Of a DNA stretch of 64,000 bases, positions 9,651-20,067 are shown piece after piece. Numbering within the stretch: position 1 is the stretch's first letter; each line of letters starts with the position of its first letter. Source of the stretch: Nematopogon swammerdamellus. Lineage: Eukaryota; Arthropoda; Insecta; Lepidoptera; Adelidae. A program made the translations under genes and the position numbers. Where the stretch lies: NCBI GenBank assembly GCA_946902875.1, contig OX336337.1:2046001-2110000 (forward strand). The letters run 5' to 3'. The notes beneath the pieces were generated by a model. The model did not search any database and was not told where the DNA came from. It saw nothing but the letters and a program-made list of their open reading frames with translations.

Positions 9651-10047
9651 TTACATACGTTACACGGCCGCCCCCGCAGCCGCCGGTCGCCCGTAGAATC
9701 GCTTTATTTATTTATATGGCAAAATAATAATTAAGATGGAAGTAGGAGATATGGATGAAATGAATTGTAAATAAATGAAATGAAAATATTTATTAACACA
9801 TAAAATCATACAGTGCAATAAAGGAGGCTCCTGCACTCGACAGTTTCTGTCTCGCGGAAAAACTTTTTTACTAAACAAAGTGGCATATCCCATATTTTTG
9901 TGAAAACTCCATTCAAATTGGTCTTTCATTCAAACTCCATTCAAACTAGTTTACGTGATGAGTGCACACACATGCAAATAAAGTTAGACTTGATGCTATT
10001 TATCATGTAAAGTGTATGCCAGAGTAATTGTTAGTTAGTCAGTCAGT
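9651..10047. other. No recognised gene
   Basis: AT-rich. An open frame on the minus strand (9708-9929) has no recognisable motif. 9960-10,040 is unassigned. Confidence 0.4.
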
Positions 10048-10307
10048 GTCAGAAAGGTGCCATGTCAGTCTTTCCTTTGGTCGTGCCGGCTACATTGACC
10101 TGGATGGAAAACATGTAGGTATAATTTTTATAGCCGTTTTCTTCGACCGACATTCGTTCAGTGTTCGTGTACCAATTAAAACGGGTTGATCCCTTCCAGC
10201 TAAATATGTACATATAGGGATGAAACTACAGTTTCGAGTGGAATCCGAACCACAGCCAACCGAACCATGGTCGTACGGCTACCCATCCAAAGTCCGACCG
10301 CACCCTG
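10048..10307 (-). repeat. SINE B, old diverged copy
   Basis: Minus strand: GGTGCGGTCGGACTTTGGATGG, TGTGGTTCGGATTCCACTCG, body, then CAATGTAGCCGGCACGACC. It has many differences from the other copies, so it is older. Confidence 0.75.
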
Positions 10308-10334
10308 GTAGAAAATATAATTAGATGAAAGCGA

Positions 10335-10391
10335 AGCAATGCGGTTACGGGACCCTCGGCACGTGAACACGGTTCACTTGACCACTTTTTT
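10335..10391 (+). repeat. Element K 3' end scrap
   Basis: GCGGTTACGGGACCCTCGGC, then a degraded hairpin GAACACGGTTCACTTGACC and T-run. Confidence 0.5.
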
Positions 10392-10739
10392 TTATGGAAA
10401 CTGACACGGTTGGCAACATCACCTAAAACATCCGTGCTGTCAGCCCATAACACTATGTGAACTAGGTGCCATATCAGTGCTTCCCTTCATTTCATGTCGG
10501 CTACACTGAACTGGACAGAAAACACGAACTATTTATATAGCCATTTCAACCGACCTTTCATTCAGTGAGGTGGTACCAACCGGAGTAAGGTAAGAAGGGA
10601 AAGAACTTATAGTTTTACGTGGAATCCGAACCACGGGCAGCCTCCAACGGTCGAGCGGTCACCCATACATCCACTGACCGCACCCAAGTGTGTTTATGAT
10701 CCGTCAGCCTGTTGACCGACCGCACCACTGAGCTACCGA
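10386..10739 (-). repeat. SINE B, head to tail, no 5' module
   Basis: Poly-T, ATGGAAACTGACACGGTTGG, body with a gap near 10,580, 5S-like and tRNA-like head ending GTCGGTAGCTCAGTGG (rc). The 5' module is absent. Confidence 0.88.
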
Positions 10740-10978
10740 CGACGGTGACAAAAATGTAAACGCATTTTTACGTCTCTTGATAATTGTTAACGTCCACTGA
10801 TCTCCAAATGCAGTTATCTGTCCCTTTCACTTCATCAGTTATTATCAAAATTAAGGCGTCCTAGAAATTCGTAATTTTGTAAAATTAGCAATAGAAAAAT
10901 GCACGAACTCCACATTTCAGTGACGGTGTATTAGAAAAAATTGTGGGGGGAACCATGAGACTTTTCTTTAAAATAAAC

Positions 10979-11306
10979 AAAACCGGCCAAATGCGAGGGT
11001 TCTGTACCGCCATGTTCAGCGCCACTCACTCCATCTATGGATTAGTTAAAATGCTTCAAACTGTTTTTGGTAGATGGCGCGCATACACTTTTTAGTTTCT
11101 TGTATGGGGACCCCCGTGAATTTTTAACTTTTTATTGTTTTTATTATTTGTTGTTATATCGGCCATAATATAACACATATTCTGTGAAAATTTCAACGGG
11201 CTATCTATTATGGTTCAAGAGATACAGCCCTCGGACAGACAGACAGACAGACGGCGTAGGCTTAGTAATAGGGTCCCGTACGACGGATACGGAACCCTAA
11301 AAATAA
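10979..11306 (-). repeat. Element K, near full length
   Basis: Plus-strand reading AAACCGGCCAAATGCGAGGG, TTTTTGGTAGATGGCGCGC, GTATGGGGACCCCCGTG, GACAGACAGACAGACAGACGG, ending CGGATACGGAACCCTAAAAA, the reverse of 8009-8420. The hairpin end is partly deleted. Confidence 0.87.
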
Positions 11307-12224
11307 TACAAAGGCCAAATTCTTAATTTCGGCCCCAGAATCGCCCCTTACAGTTTCAATAGTAATTGCTGAATCACTTGGTATTTTCAAAAGGGGGAAA
11401 GAAAGAAGCAAGTCGACGTAATAATTTGACTAAACAAATGCTTTTCCATCCAAAATCCCGCGGCTTTCATGTTTAGTGCCGTCTATATTTTGACGAATTA
11501 AAGCACCCGATACCGATACTTTGAAAACAGAGCCAAGCCACATTTTAGCGAAAATGCGTTTTTAATGCCAAAATACTCAGAATGAGGCGGAGATTATAGT
11601 GGAAAAAGAGAGCCAAGCGATTACGAGGTTAGAAGTACGTTATTTCAATAATGATAAAGGGATGTTAACTGAAATTCCATATAAACTTTTTAAAAGATAA
11701 ATAACTTTAGGCGTCTTAGTATTGGTTTACTATCAATTAATTTTTCAATATTTCTGTCCTACCGAACTAAGCCTAGCCACATAAATACTGTTGACCAACA
11801 ACATTCACAGAAAATTGGTTCTAAATGGATGACACTTATAATGCATAACTGAGATAACCAACATAGCTTAATTATGCTCCACCGCAATCCTGCTTACGCG
11901 ATAGAACATTTTTTCAGTAGTAAACAGAGGTTAAGTGCTAAACCCTTAATAACTAAAAAACTACAAATGATAGGGTCCAAACTTCATATTATCCCATTAG
12001 AATATGTACATTACTATCACGTGTAAAATTTTTGGGAAAATATGATATGTAGTTTGAAAGATACAACTAAAAACATATAAATTTTCGAGACTTTAAATCT
12101 TTAATCGTCAATATCTCGAAATGTTGCATGTGTGGCTCAGCTCTGTTTATCTCTACTACGACGATTTTATCTACATAGTAGTTTTAATTTATTTTAGTAC
12201 CTCAATAATACCGCAGTCAGTCAG
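11307..12224. other. No recognised feature
   Basis: Nearly 0.9 kb of AT-rich DNA without a family match in the window and without a convincing open frame. Confidence 0.45.
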
Positions 12225-12335
12225 TCAGCGTGTCTCCAATATTCCTCCAGTCCTCCCGGCCTTCAGCGGTACGGAACCACTGCTTTCCACCGATATACTT
12301 GATGTCGTCGTCCCACCTGGCGGGTAGTATCATAG

Positions 12336-12957
12336 TTATATTCCTTATGTATTATATTTTACATTCCCACACTCAAGTCTTTTGCTACTACCAGTTATAT
12401 CTCACAACATACGACTCTCAAACATCCAAAGGTTGTCTGGGAGAGATCCCTGTAAGTAAGGGATAAGTCCGCCTTTGCCCCTCATGTAAATTACTTATCA
12501 TTTGTTTGGTAAAATGATTTTTTTACGTAATCCGGTACGGGTGGCTGAGTCGGAGGAGCCAAAGCACGCATGCTCTGACCAGCCAATATCACCTCCGAGA
12601 AGGTAGGTAGCATACCGGAGACTTCCTTGGATTTCTAGCTATACTGGACTAGAGGAGAACACAACCGAGGCTGCTATGCGGCCATCTTACATCCAGTACG
12701 GTGGTACCAATCCAGTCGGCTACAATTCGAGCCTACCCCCTAGTAAGGGGCAAGGGAAGGGACCTACAGTTTTACACCGGTTCCGAACGGTGAAGCAGCA
12801 GGACGTGTAGTTATGGACGTAAATTTTTTCATCAGAAAAAACTAATTGGTGCACGCCGAACGGATTCGAACCTCGGACCTCTAGCATGAGAAGCCGATGC
12901 CCAAACCACTAGGCCACCCGCCGCTTAAAGTAGTAATAAAGTATTTCAATCTATCTA
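12336..12957 (+). repeat. I-type LINE 3' UTR, carrying a SINE A
   Basis: 12,400-12,480 reads CTCTCAAACATCCAAAGG, CTGGGAGAGATCCCTGTAAG, GGATAAGTCCGCCTTTGC. After the SINE A at 12,518-12,924 it continues AGTAATAAAGTATTTCAATC, the usual AATAAAG end of this tail. Confidence 0.7.
12518..12924 (-). repeat. SINE A, near full length
   Basis: Poly-T and ACGTAATCCGGTACGGGTGG on the left. On the right the tRNA-like head, whose reverse complement includes GGTGGCCTAGTGGTTTGGGC and GGTTCGAATCCG. Inserted into a LINE 3' UTR. Confidence 0.93.
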
Positions 12958-13012
12958 TCGTCTTCCCACACTCCGTTTTCCTGTCCACGGCCGCCAGTGT
13001 AGGACACGTTAT

Positions 13013-14565
13013 TCCAACCAAAACGTTCAGTTTCCTTTAAACACGCGCGGGCCTTCAAGGGTTAGCCAAACATAAAAATCTCATAAGTTTAGCAAAAATT
13101 GGGTCCGCGACACGGGTTCAAATCTCATCACAGCAGCTTTTCACGCTGTAATAGGAGCGTCCTCAAACAAGACTACACGCTTTCAGTACCCGCCGAGAAG
13201 GAGATAGGCACGGGACTCCACTCGCGACATTATCAGATTTATATAAACGGTGTATAAAAACGCACCGTGAATCTTTCACCAGCATTCCGTAGCATGTTTG
13301 GAGACGAAAATGTGAAATAATGATTTTTTGTAAACCCACTACTTCTTGTTGTTGTTAATTTGGTTTGGGGTTGGCTCTAGGCCTGCAAACTAATCCCGCT
13401 TGGTTGGGGTGGGGACCTTCACTTGATATTTTCTGGGTATTAAAAACGTTATGTGAATGAAATTAAATTATTTTTATTTTATTCGTCACTTAATGTAAAG
13501 AATGTAACAACATAATCATAACCGTAAGACTAGAAGAAAATTACCTGACACACCTGAATTAGAGAAATTCATGTACTTACAGACTTATTTAGTAAAGATT
13601 CCGCAGATTAACAATTGTGATTGTTTTTGAAAAAATCTATAAAATTCTAGACTATCTAACGCTTAAAGCGAGACAACACCCGGTGCTGAGCGAAACCGAT
13701 ATACCAGTAGCGGACATTCGTAGACTTCGTACGCGCGCGGCGGCGCGTGAGTCGCGTCGCTACTAACCCACCCAGTGACCTACTTACCGATGTCAGTGAC
13801 TTAAATTATTTGTCACGTGTCGAGAACCGGCGACGCCACGCCTAAGTATCTAACTAAAGACGTTCTAATAATATGGGACTTTTCATGAAAAAAATATGTA
13901 TTCAATTAATTACAGATTCGGCTTCTACATCACGTCCTGAGTCACTTGTATTAGTCTGCGGTGTCTGATCAAAATAACCCTGTATGTATACCTCAGCCCA
14001 CTAGAGAAATACCGTGATGGTATATACGGTTCCATATACTATATACGGAACCGTTCCGAGTAATGCCCGATTCCATTACTGAAACTGTTGGTAAATTAGA
14101 ACAGACAGACGGACAGACATTGCGATTTATAGTAGTAGAGAAGATGAGCTTCTACAGTGCTGGTGAAATTCGACTCATACTAGATCTATCCTCTTCTAAC
14201 TTTAGCAGTCAATGTGTGCTTCTCGCTCCGACAATTCGATTCGCATCACAGCAAGACACCGAATCCAATGAGCTTAGCTTAACACGACCCGGAGCGAAAG
14301 AGGCCGAAAGAAATGACATTTCCTAGAGAAATGACATTTCCTAGAGAAAAGCCGATTTTTGGCACCTAACTACAAGCGCGGCTAAGTCTAGTTTAGTAGA
14401 GGGTAAACATCGCGGTCGGGGCATAGGGGTCATTTGGTAGATGTTTATATGGTCACCGTTTTTAGCGAAATAGCCACTGTGACACGAATATTCGACGGCT
14501 AAAGTCTGACATCTCATAAGGGATATTTTGGTTTGACAGGTGCTTAAAAAAAAACTTAATATTCT
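13013..14565. other. No recognised repeat; CpG-rich patch with a possible splice donor
   Basis: Mostly unassigned. At 13,680-13,860 the DNA is CpG-rich (GTACGCGCGCGGCGGCGCG), and on the minus strand GACATCG/GTAAGTAGG near 13,790 would be a good 5' splice donor. No start codon or frame supports an exon, so I leave it as a hint only. Confidence 0.3.
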
Positions 14566-15125
14566 TTTAGAATAGAATAGAACAGAATAGAAAATTCTTT
14601 ATTGCTCCAGTAAACATTAAACAGTAACAAATACATTAGAAAAATTACATAAGGTGCAAAGGCGGACTTATCCCTTACAGAGATTTCTTACAGTCAACCT
14701 TTGAATATACATATAGTGGAATGTAAGTAGGTAGTAGCAAAAGAGTTGAGCGTGAGAATTGAAGATAAAATAATAATAAGAATACTTAAACAATACATTT
14801 AAGTACATGCTAGTTAAATACAAGCCATACATGTGTCAATACATATAAATTACTAAATGCATATAATATTATGTACAGATACATACAGATAGAATTGATA
14901 CATACATACAGATAGATACATACTTGTCCTTCCAGGTATGAAACAAAAGTTGTTTTTTTGTTTTTTAGGTTTTTACTTCACATTGACGGAGGTAATACAG
15001 TTTTAGGTGTTTTGAAGCGATTTACAATGTCGGATAAAGTGTGTTAGTGAATTCCACAGTCGAGCTGCGTGAACAGAAAATGAGTTCGTATAAAAACCAG
15101 TTTTATGAGATTTCAAAATATTAAG
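14566..15125 (-). pseudogene. I-type LINE: RT C-terminal remnant with long 3' UTR
   Basis: On the minus strand, 15,115-15,030 encodes residues like FYTNSFSVHAARLWNSL, the LWNSLP-type end found near the C-terminus of CR1/Jockey-like reverse transcriptases. It is followed by a long 3' UTR with AAGGTTGACTGTAAGAAATC, GGGATAAGTCCGCCTTTGC and a final TTCTATTCTGTTCTATTC run at 14,566-14,590. This links the coding end to the tails at 2727-2990, 12,336-12,957, 27,662-27,828 and 39,524-39,640, which otherwise would be anonymous. The coding part is short and frame-broken. Not functional. Its boundary to the right is uncertain. Confidence 0.7.
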
Positions 15126-15183
15126 GATAATAAAAAAAGTGAGGCACACTTTGGAAGATAATATTCATTAAAATATGTTTTTA

Positions 15184-15337
15184 ACCCCCGACGAAAAATA
15201 ACACTACTCGTTATAAGTTTGACACCTACGTCTGTCTGTGTGTGTGTGTGTGTCTGTGTCTGTTTGTGGCATCATAGCTTCCAAACGGATGTGCCGATTT
15301 GGATGCGGTTTTTTTATTAGAAAGCTGGTTTAACCGG
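15184..15337 (+). repeat. Element N (CCCCCGACG, GTCTGTCTGTG type)
   Basis: AACCCCCGACGAAAAATAAC, a (TG)n run at 15,238-15,253, GGCATCATAGCTTCCAAACG and AGAAAGCTGGTTTAACCGG. Second copy at 30,870-31,090. A well-known kind of lepidopteran repeat. Confidence 0.75.
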
Positions 15338-15545
15338 TTGGTGGTTAACCGCACTGAATGAAACGTCGGTCGAAACGGCTATGTAAACAGTTTGTGTTTT
15401 CCGTCCACTTCAGTGTAGCCGGCACGACCGAAGGGAAGCACTGACATGTCACCTAGTTCACCCGGTGTTGTGGGCTGATATCATGGATGCTGTAGGTGAT
15501 ATAGCCAACCGTGTCAGATTCCATAAAAAAAAAGAAAAAAAAATT
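15338..15545 (+). repeat. SINE B, 3' half
   Basis: From TTGGTGGTTAACCGCACTG to AGATTCCATAAAA and a mixed A-run. 5' truncated; follows element N directly. Confidence 0.87.
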
Positions 15546-15974
15546 TAGTACCCCCCCGGCCCCCCTGACAGGAAAACGCTGTGACACAGAATGTGACTCC
15601 ACTTTATAGCTAACGAGCTACGTGGAGTCGCTGGTTTTAAGCCACACCTAAGGCTAAAACTCCTCAAACCTACGTTACCTGTACAGCGGTCATCTGTCTT
15701 CAAGAATTATGTTAAGTCCACCATAAATTGTGCCCGACCTGTAACAAATTATATTGGACACATCCGCTGCCTCCCCTAATGATAGATGTCCATACTCCAA
15801 CGCGGAGTGGGATTCCCCGAATTTGACAGTCGACATGAATAACAGCCAATATTTATGGCTGTTTTGTGTGAAAAAGCAAACATAATAATAATTTATATCA
15901 TATAAGATAGAAAGGAAAGATAATAGGTGAACCATAGCAGTCGATAATTGGTTATATGAAGTAATTAGTGGAGT
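15546..15974. other. No recognised gene; short C-run
   Basis: A run of C and G (ACCCCCCCGGCCCCCC) at 15,549-15,565. An open frame on the minus strand covers 15,690-16,055 but has no motif until it enters the RT remnant to the right. Confidence 0.35.
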
Positions 15975-16150
15975 GTTAGTCAGCCAGTCAGTCAGGCAGT
16001 GAGTCAGTGTGTATGCGGCCATTGCTGGACATACGGCTCTTAAATTTTCATCCATTAGCGGTACGGAACCACTGTTTTCCGCCTACGGACTTGATGTCGT
16101 TATCCCACCTGGCGGCTGGTCTTCCCACACTCCGTTTTCCTGTCCACAGA
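15975..16150 (-). pseudogene. RT C-terminal tail, RTE/BovB-like
   Basis: Minus strand encodes WTGKRSVGRPAARWDNDIK and GGKQWFRTA, then a stop and frame damage. This matches the GRP..RW.DDI..(A)G..W end of RTE/BovB-like LINE proteins, part of the polyprotein whose RT copies the element RNA in the nucleus. About 30 readable residues remain. Related scraps: 12,225-13,012 and 29,705-29,775. Confidence 0.7.
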
Positions 16151-16151
16151 T

Positions 16152-16232
16152 AGACAGACAGACAGACAGACGGACAAACAGACGGCGTAGGCTTAGTAAT
16201 AGGATTCCGTACGGGACACGGAAACCTAAAAA
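16152..16232 (-). repeat. Element K fragment
   Basis: GACAGACAGACAGACAGACGG, GGCGTAGGCTTAGTAATAGG and GGACACGGAAACCTAAAAA, the 5' end of K in reverse. Confidence 0.82.
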
Positions 16233-17091
16233 GATCCCTTCCCATGTCCCGTACTTGGTATGCTAAAATTGTACCAGGATGAAACATGGCCGCATAGCAA
16301 CCTCGGTTGTGATGACATTGACATTCATGGGCTCAGGACTCACTGAATCAACGGTCCATACCGATACAAAAAAAACTCACACAGTGCCAGTTCTCCCACG
16401 ACCAGCAATAAATAAAGTAAGCGTGAAATCTTGGAAATTATATGTTTTCAATCGCAGTGGTTTGTGGAGAGCCTTTAGGCTGTGTCCCGTCCCGTCCCGT
16501 GACCCCTCCCCGCCCCCCCCCCCCCCCAACTCGCTGCCGATTGTCACTAGACGCCTGTAATTACGTCTGCTCTAGATTTATTGAAAGGGAGTAATTTTAG
16601 GGCACTTTGCTCCAGTTAGTCGAGATTAAGTCTGGGCTTAAAATTCCAACGAATCTCTTTAATATTCATACAAATTTACATTTTGATCCGAGCTGGCGGG
16701 TCCTCTCACCCTGTGTCCCTTCCCCCCCAACCTTCCACCCTCCCCCCCCCCCCCCCCCTATGGCTCGTACCTCCCACCTCACGCCCCAAACTCGACACTT
16801 CGCTGTCTAAAGTTAACACCCCCCGGTGGAGTTGGACAAATAAGGTGTTTTCTGCGAACAGCTCCTGCGATAAGCTATAGTTGAAAATTTTAATGTTTAC
16901 CTACTAAATAATATTTCGAGAGTTTTGCGAGGAGCCTTGTCAATATGGAACGGGTTTTATTGCGGTGGTTTTAGGTGTTTAAATTAAATTAAAATTAAAT
17001 AAAATAAAATATTATACAGTTATATTTTATATATCAAATATACATATTATGTATGTAAATATTTTAATATAATAATTTATTTAATATAACA
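16233..17091. other. Unassigned stretch with two poly-C tracts
   Basis: 16,279-16,312 resembles SINE A body (ATGGCCGCATAGCAACCTCGG). Poly-C lies at 16,510-16,528 and 16,741-16,759 inside pyrimidine-rich DNA, with CGTCCCGTCCCGT before the first. A similar poly-C patch lies at 19,021-19,085. No gene. Confidence 0.4.
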
Positions 17092-17630
17092 AGGGCCGCC
17101 GTTCTTCGTACCACATGCACACCCCACCACCCAGCTCCACGCCGCCGGTGTATTCCATCGACGATGAAATGGAGCGTTGACGTCGCCCGAGCCACAACAA
17201 CTACGGCGAGGGCGACGTCCACCATCGGTCAGCTTGGGGTCATCGGGACCTCGCGTCCCGTCTAGTGCCCCCGCTACCGGTGGTGTAGTGCACCCAAAAG
17301 GCGACGCGCGCGCGAAGAAGGAGACGTTTAAGAGAGCTGCGCGACGACGTCGCCGTGCAGTCCGGCGGATACGGAGCTCTCCGAGATGGGGGTGGTGGTG
17401 GCCTACGTGTCTAGTACCACCACCTATCGCTCGTAGCTTGCCTCGCGTCGTCTCGGAGAGCTCCGTAGCCACGGTCTGCACCCGCCGGTGTGCTTGGAGG
17501 CTTGCCTCCCGCCGCCGGCGGTATTACCATTTTTATTTGTTTGTATTAATTTTGTGTATTTTTATTACTTTTTATAGTTATAATATATGTAAAATTAATG
17601 TAAATGTATTTAAAAATGTGAAATAAAGGA
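17092..17630 (+). mobile_element. GC-rich element H, retrotransposed copy with 14-bp target-site duplication
   Basis: GC-rich island in AT-rich DNA. TATTTAATATAACA occurs on both sides (17,078-17,091 and 17,631-17,644). The 3' end is AT-rich and ends GTGAAATAAAGGA, with an AATAAA signal. It holds a perfect 17-bp inverted pair TACGGAGCTCTCCGAGA / TCTCGGAGAGCTCCGTA (about 17,370-17,468). The second copy (38,544-39,285, minus) shares this hairpin and the 3' end. In both copies one frame ends GGYGALRDGGGGGLRV then stop, suggesting the tail of a real ORF. I do not recognise the protein. The layout fits a non-LTR element with 5' truncation. Confidence 0.7.
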
Positions 17631-17674
17631 TATTTAATATAACATGAACATAAACAGATACATTTTTTTTTCTT

Positions 17675-17790
17675 TAAGGCAGCCGGTACGGGTGGCTGTG
17701 CCCAAAAGTCCAATAGAAGATCAGACTCAGCCAATAACATTACTCCTCGCGAAACCCCTGCTCAGAGAGGCGCCATGCCAGCACAAAAAA
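17675..17790 (-). repeat. SINE C tail
   Basis: GGTACGGGTGGCTGTGCCC, CTCGCGAAACCCCTGCTCAG, GAGGCGCCATGCCAGC. Diverged relative of the SINE A tail. Confidence 0.7.
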
Positions 17791-19149
17791 GTCGTCGTCC
17801 AAAAACACGCCTTTGAATATCCTCAGGGTATAGTAGTAGAGTAGTAGGGAACACACTCATCGGAAAACGTATTTTTTTTTTAATTTTAGATTATTCAAAG
17901 AAAGAAATAAAGCGTTAACATTATTTTCGGATAGATCAAATTGTGACAAATTCATGTGCAGTTTTACTGCCATAAGAATGCTCAAAAACAAAAAAATACA
18001 CAATATTTTATTTTAAAAAAAATTCTCGTGCTAAATACAAAATATAAAAAAGAAAAAGATTAAAAACGTGCGTTCTTTCATCACGTTTTATATACTACAA
18101 CAGAAAGTCAAGAACATATTATAGGAACCCCGCAGAGAGCTCACCTCTGTGTGAAATTTCACAATCTTTGCACAAAGAGCTTTGTGCTATCAAGTACATC
18201 TAATAATGAGGAAATCAACGGCATCAACGGTATCCAATATCAAGGAAAGCAATTCCATGCCGCTTATTAAGGTGATTATATAATGTAAACCCCGTAATGC
18301 TACCATAAGAAAAATATATAATATGATTCCTGTAAAAATATATATATATCATTTTTACATAAAGTGGCGGAGGTTATAAAAAGAATATCTACATTTCGGC
18401 CTACAAATATCTTTAATTTCTTACGAGAATGTACTCAAACTGAAGTCTATTGACATTATATATGTGTTGGATAAACTCTAAATATAATTGCCTCTGCCGG
18501 ACATGTCAAACTACTGCAGTAGACCCTGTATATAATGCTTCTGTATGTATTTATTACATAGACACAATTTAATAAAAAAAATATTTAGGTAAATGTGTTT
18601 AATTAATTAAATGTGTTACTTAATTAAAACCACAGTTTTTCAATAAATAAATTGAAGTAATGTAATGTTAAATTAAAATAATTTTAATTTATTCTCTATT
18701 CTTTAATTTGTATCATACTTTAAGCGACAACCACCACGGGTAGTAAAGAAACCTCCTATGTGTGGGGACATCGTATTTATGACGAGTGAATTTGTGCTTT
18801 AATATCACGTCACCTTAACAAGTCACCTTAACTGAAGTGGACTTAACTCAAGTGGACTTAACTTGAGTAAGTTCATCTTGGCTAAGGCAAGTTGGCTGAG
18901 TATTGGAGGAAGGGCGGTGAGTGTTCCGTTAGCGTTTGTTCTAGCACGTTCTAGCACGTTCTAGTTGGAGGAAGTAAGGGAACGCTTCCATTCCACGTGA
19001 CCGATTTTAGGCCACTTTTGGACCCTCCCTCCCCCCCCCCCACTTGTGACCCTGTGTAGCTCCCTCCCTCCTCCCCCCTCCCAGTTTTCACGTGGTATTT
19101 TAAAACTTAGTGTTTAAACCAAAGACATTAAACTTTAATCTCTTTGGTT
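17791..19149. other. AT-rich, no gene seen; small direct repeats
   Basis: Short tandem motifs at 18,809-18,860 (CACCTTAAC, GTGGACTTAACT) and 18,937-18,965 (GTTCTAGCAC). C-rich tract at 19,021-19,085. Nothing else recognised in over 1.3 kb. Confidence 0.45.
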
Positions 19150-19342
19150 TAAACGCCCTTAATTTTTGACCTTTTCTATATTTTATTATTTGTTGTTTAT
19201 CTACTCTAATAAGTAACACATATTCTCTGAAAATTTCAAACGGCTACTTATTACGGTTCCAAAGATAGGACAGACAAACAGACAGACGGCGGCGGCGTAG
19301 GCTTAGTAATAGGCTTCCGTACGGGGTACGAAAACCTAAAAA
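19150..19342 (-). repeat. Element K, 5' half
   Basis: AACACATATTCTCTGAAAAT, GACAGACAAACAGACAGACGG, GGCGTAGGCTTAGTAATAGG, ending ACGAAAACCTAAAAA. Confidence 0.82.
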
Positions 19343-20067
19343 CACGATAAAGTAGTCCATTTAGTTCTAAAACGGAATGAAAACTATTTCGAACGTTTAG
19401 TATGTCTTAATCGGTTATAGAGAAAATATCATTTGGAGTGTGACAGGGACACTACACTCCTAAGGGATCGCTACACTCCTAAGCGTGTAAGAAGGGAAAC
19501 GCTACGGAACTCTATGTACGTAAAGAACGTTCGCACTTAAGGCGCTTTGTGTCGTCAATGGCCTTGGCCGTCTGTGCGGAGTCTAACGCACGCTAAAACA
19601 TCGCCACAGCAGAATGGGACCACAGAGATAGGAATCTTGCGTCGGTCCTAGAGACGGCAAAATAGGCGCCGTGCCCGCGCCACACCGCCCCGCCGCCGCC
19701 GCCGCGCCCCCGGGCCGGGCTGCGTACAAAATGCTTTCACGGTAGTCGTGTTTCGTGTTGAAAGTCAACACGCACACACTCAGAAGGTTCATTACGTAAT
19801 CATTTCGCGACCAAATTCTCGAGTTTCTTGAATTAAAAAAAATCTAGTTATGTATAATATCAGCGATAAATTGCACGCAATTTAATGACATTTAATTCTG
19901 ATAAATTTAATTAATAACAAAGAAGGGGATATATGTACAAGGAACAACAGTTATTGCTTTTTAGGGTTCCGTCAAAATTTAATTTTTGGTTTTAAGTTTA
20001 TCTGTTATTAACAGAGATCCGCATTAGGTAGTGCGATTAGATTCCAAAGTAGGTAAAGTTCGCGTGA
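19343..20067. other. Unassigned stretch with a GC-rich patch
   Basis: 19,670-19,735 is very GC-rich (CCGCCGCCGCCGCCGCGCCC). An open frame there on the minus strand reads as low-complexity Ala/Gly. It could be CpG-rich promoter DNA, but no start site or splice signal supports that. Confidence 0.3.

Larger units (their letters stand above)
12225..13012 (-). pseudogene. RT C-terminal tail (GRP-x-ARW type), interrupted
   Basis: Minus-strand remnant of the end of an RTE/BovB-like LINE polyprotein, whose tail typically reads GRP..RW.DDI. The parts are 12,958-13,012 (TGGACAGGAAAACGGAGTG) and 12,225-12,335 (GACGACGACATCAAGTATAT, CAGTGGTTCCGTACCGC). They are contiguous in the copy at 15,975-16,150 but here are parted by about 620 bp of inserted LINE 3' UTR that itself carries a SINE A. 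Frames are broken; only a few dozen residues remain. Confidence 0.65.

Noticed and set aside
13680..13860. CpG-rich patch with GTAAGTAGG as a first exon
   Set aside because: No start codon, frame or core promoter motif; the donor alone is too weak.
16500..16800. Two frames through poly-C tracts
   Set aside because: Low-complexity proline runs; no start context or homologue.
17077..17626. Two overlapping long frames (134 and 149 codons) in a GC-rich patch
   Set aside because: GC-rich DNA gives few stops in all frames. Only a third, shorter frame seems shared with the second H copy, so neither long frame was called.
19583..19792. Ala/Gly-rich frame in a GC patch
   Set aside because: Low complexity and no motif; described only as a GC-rich patch.
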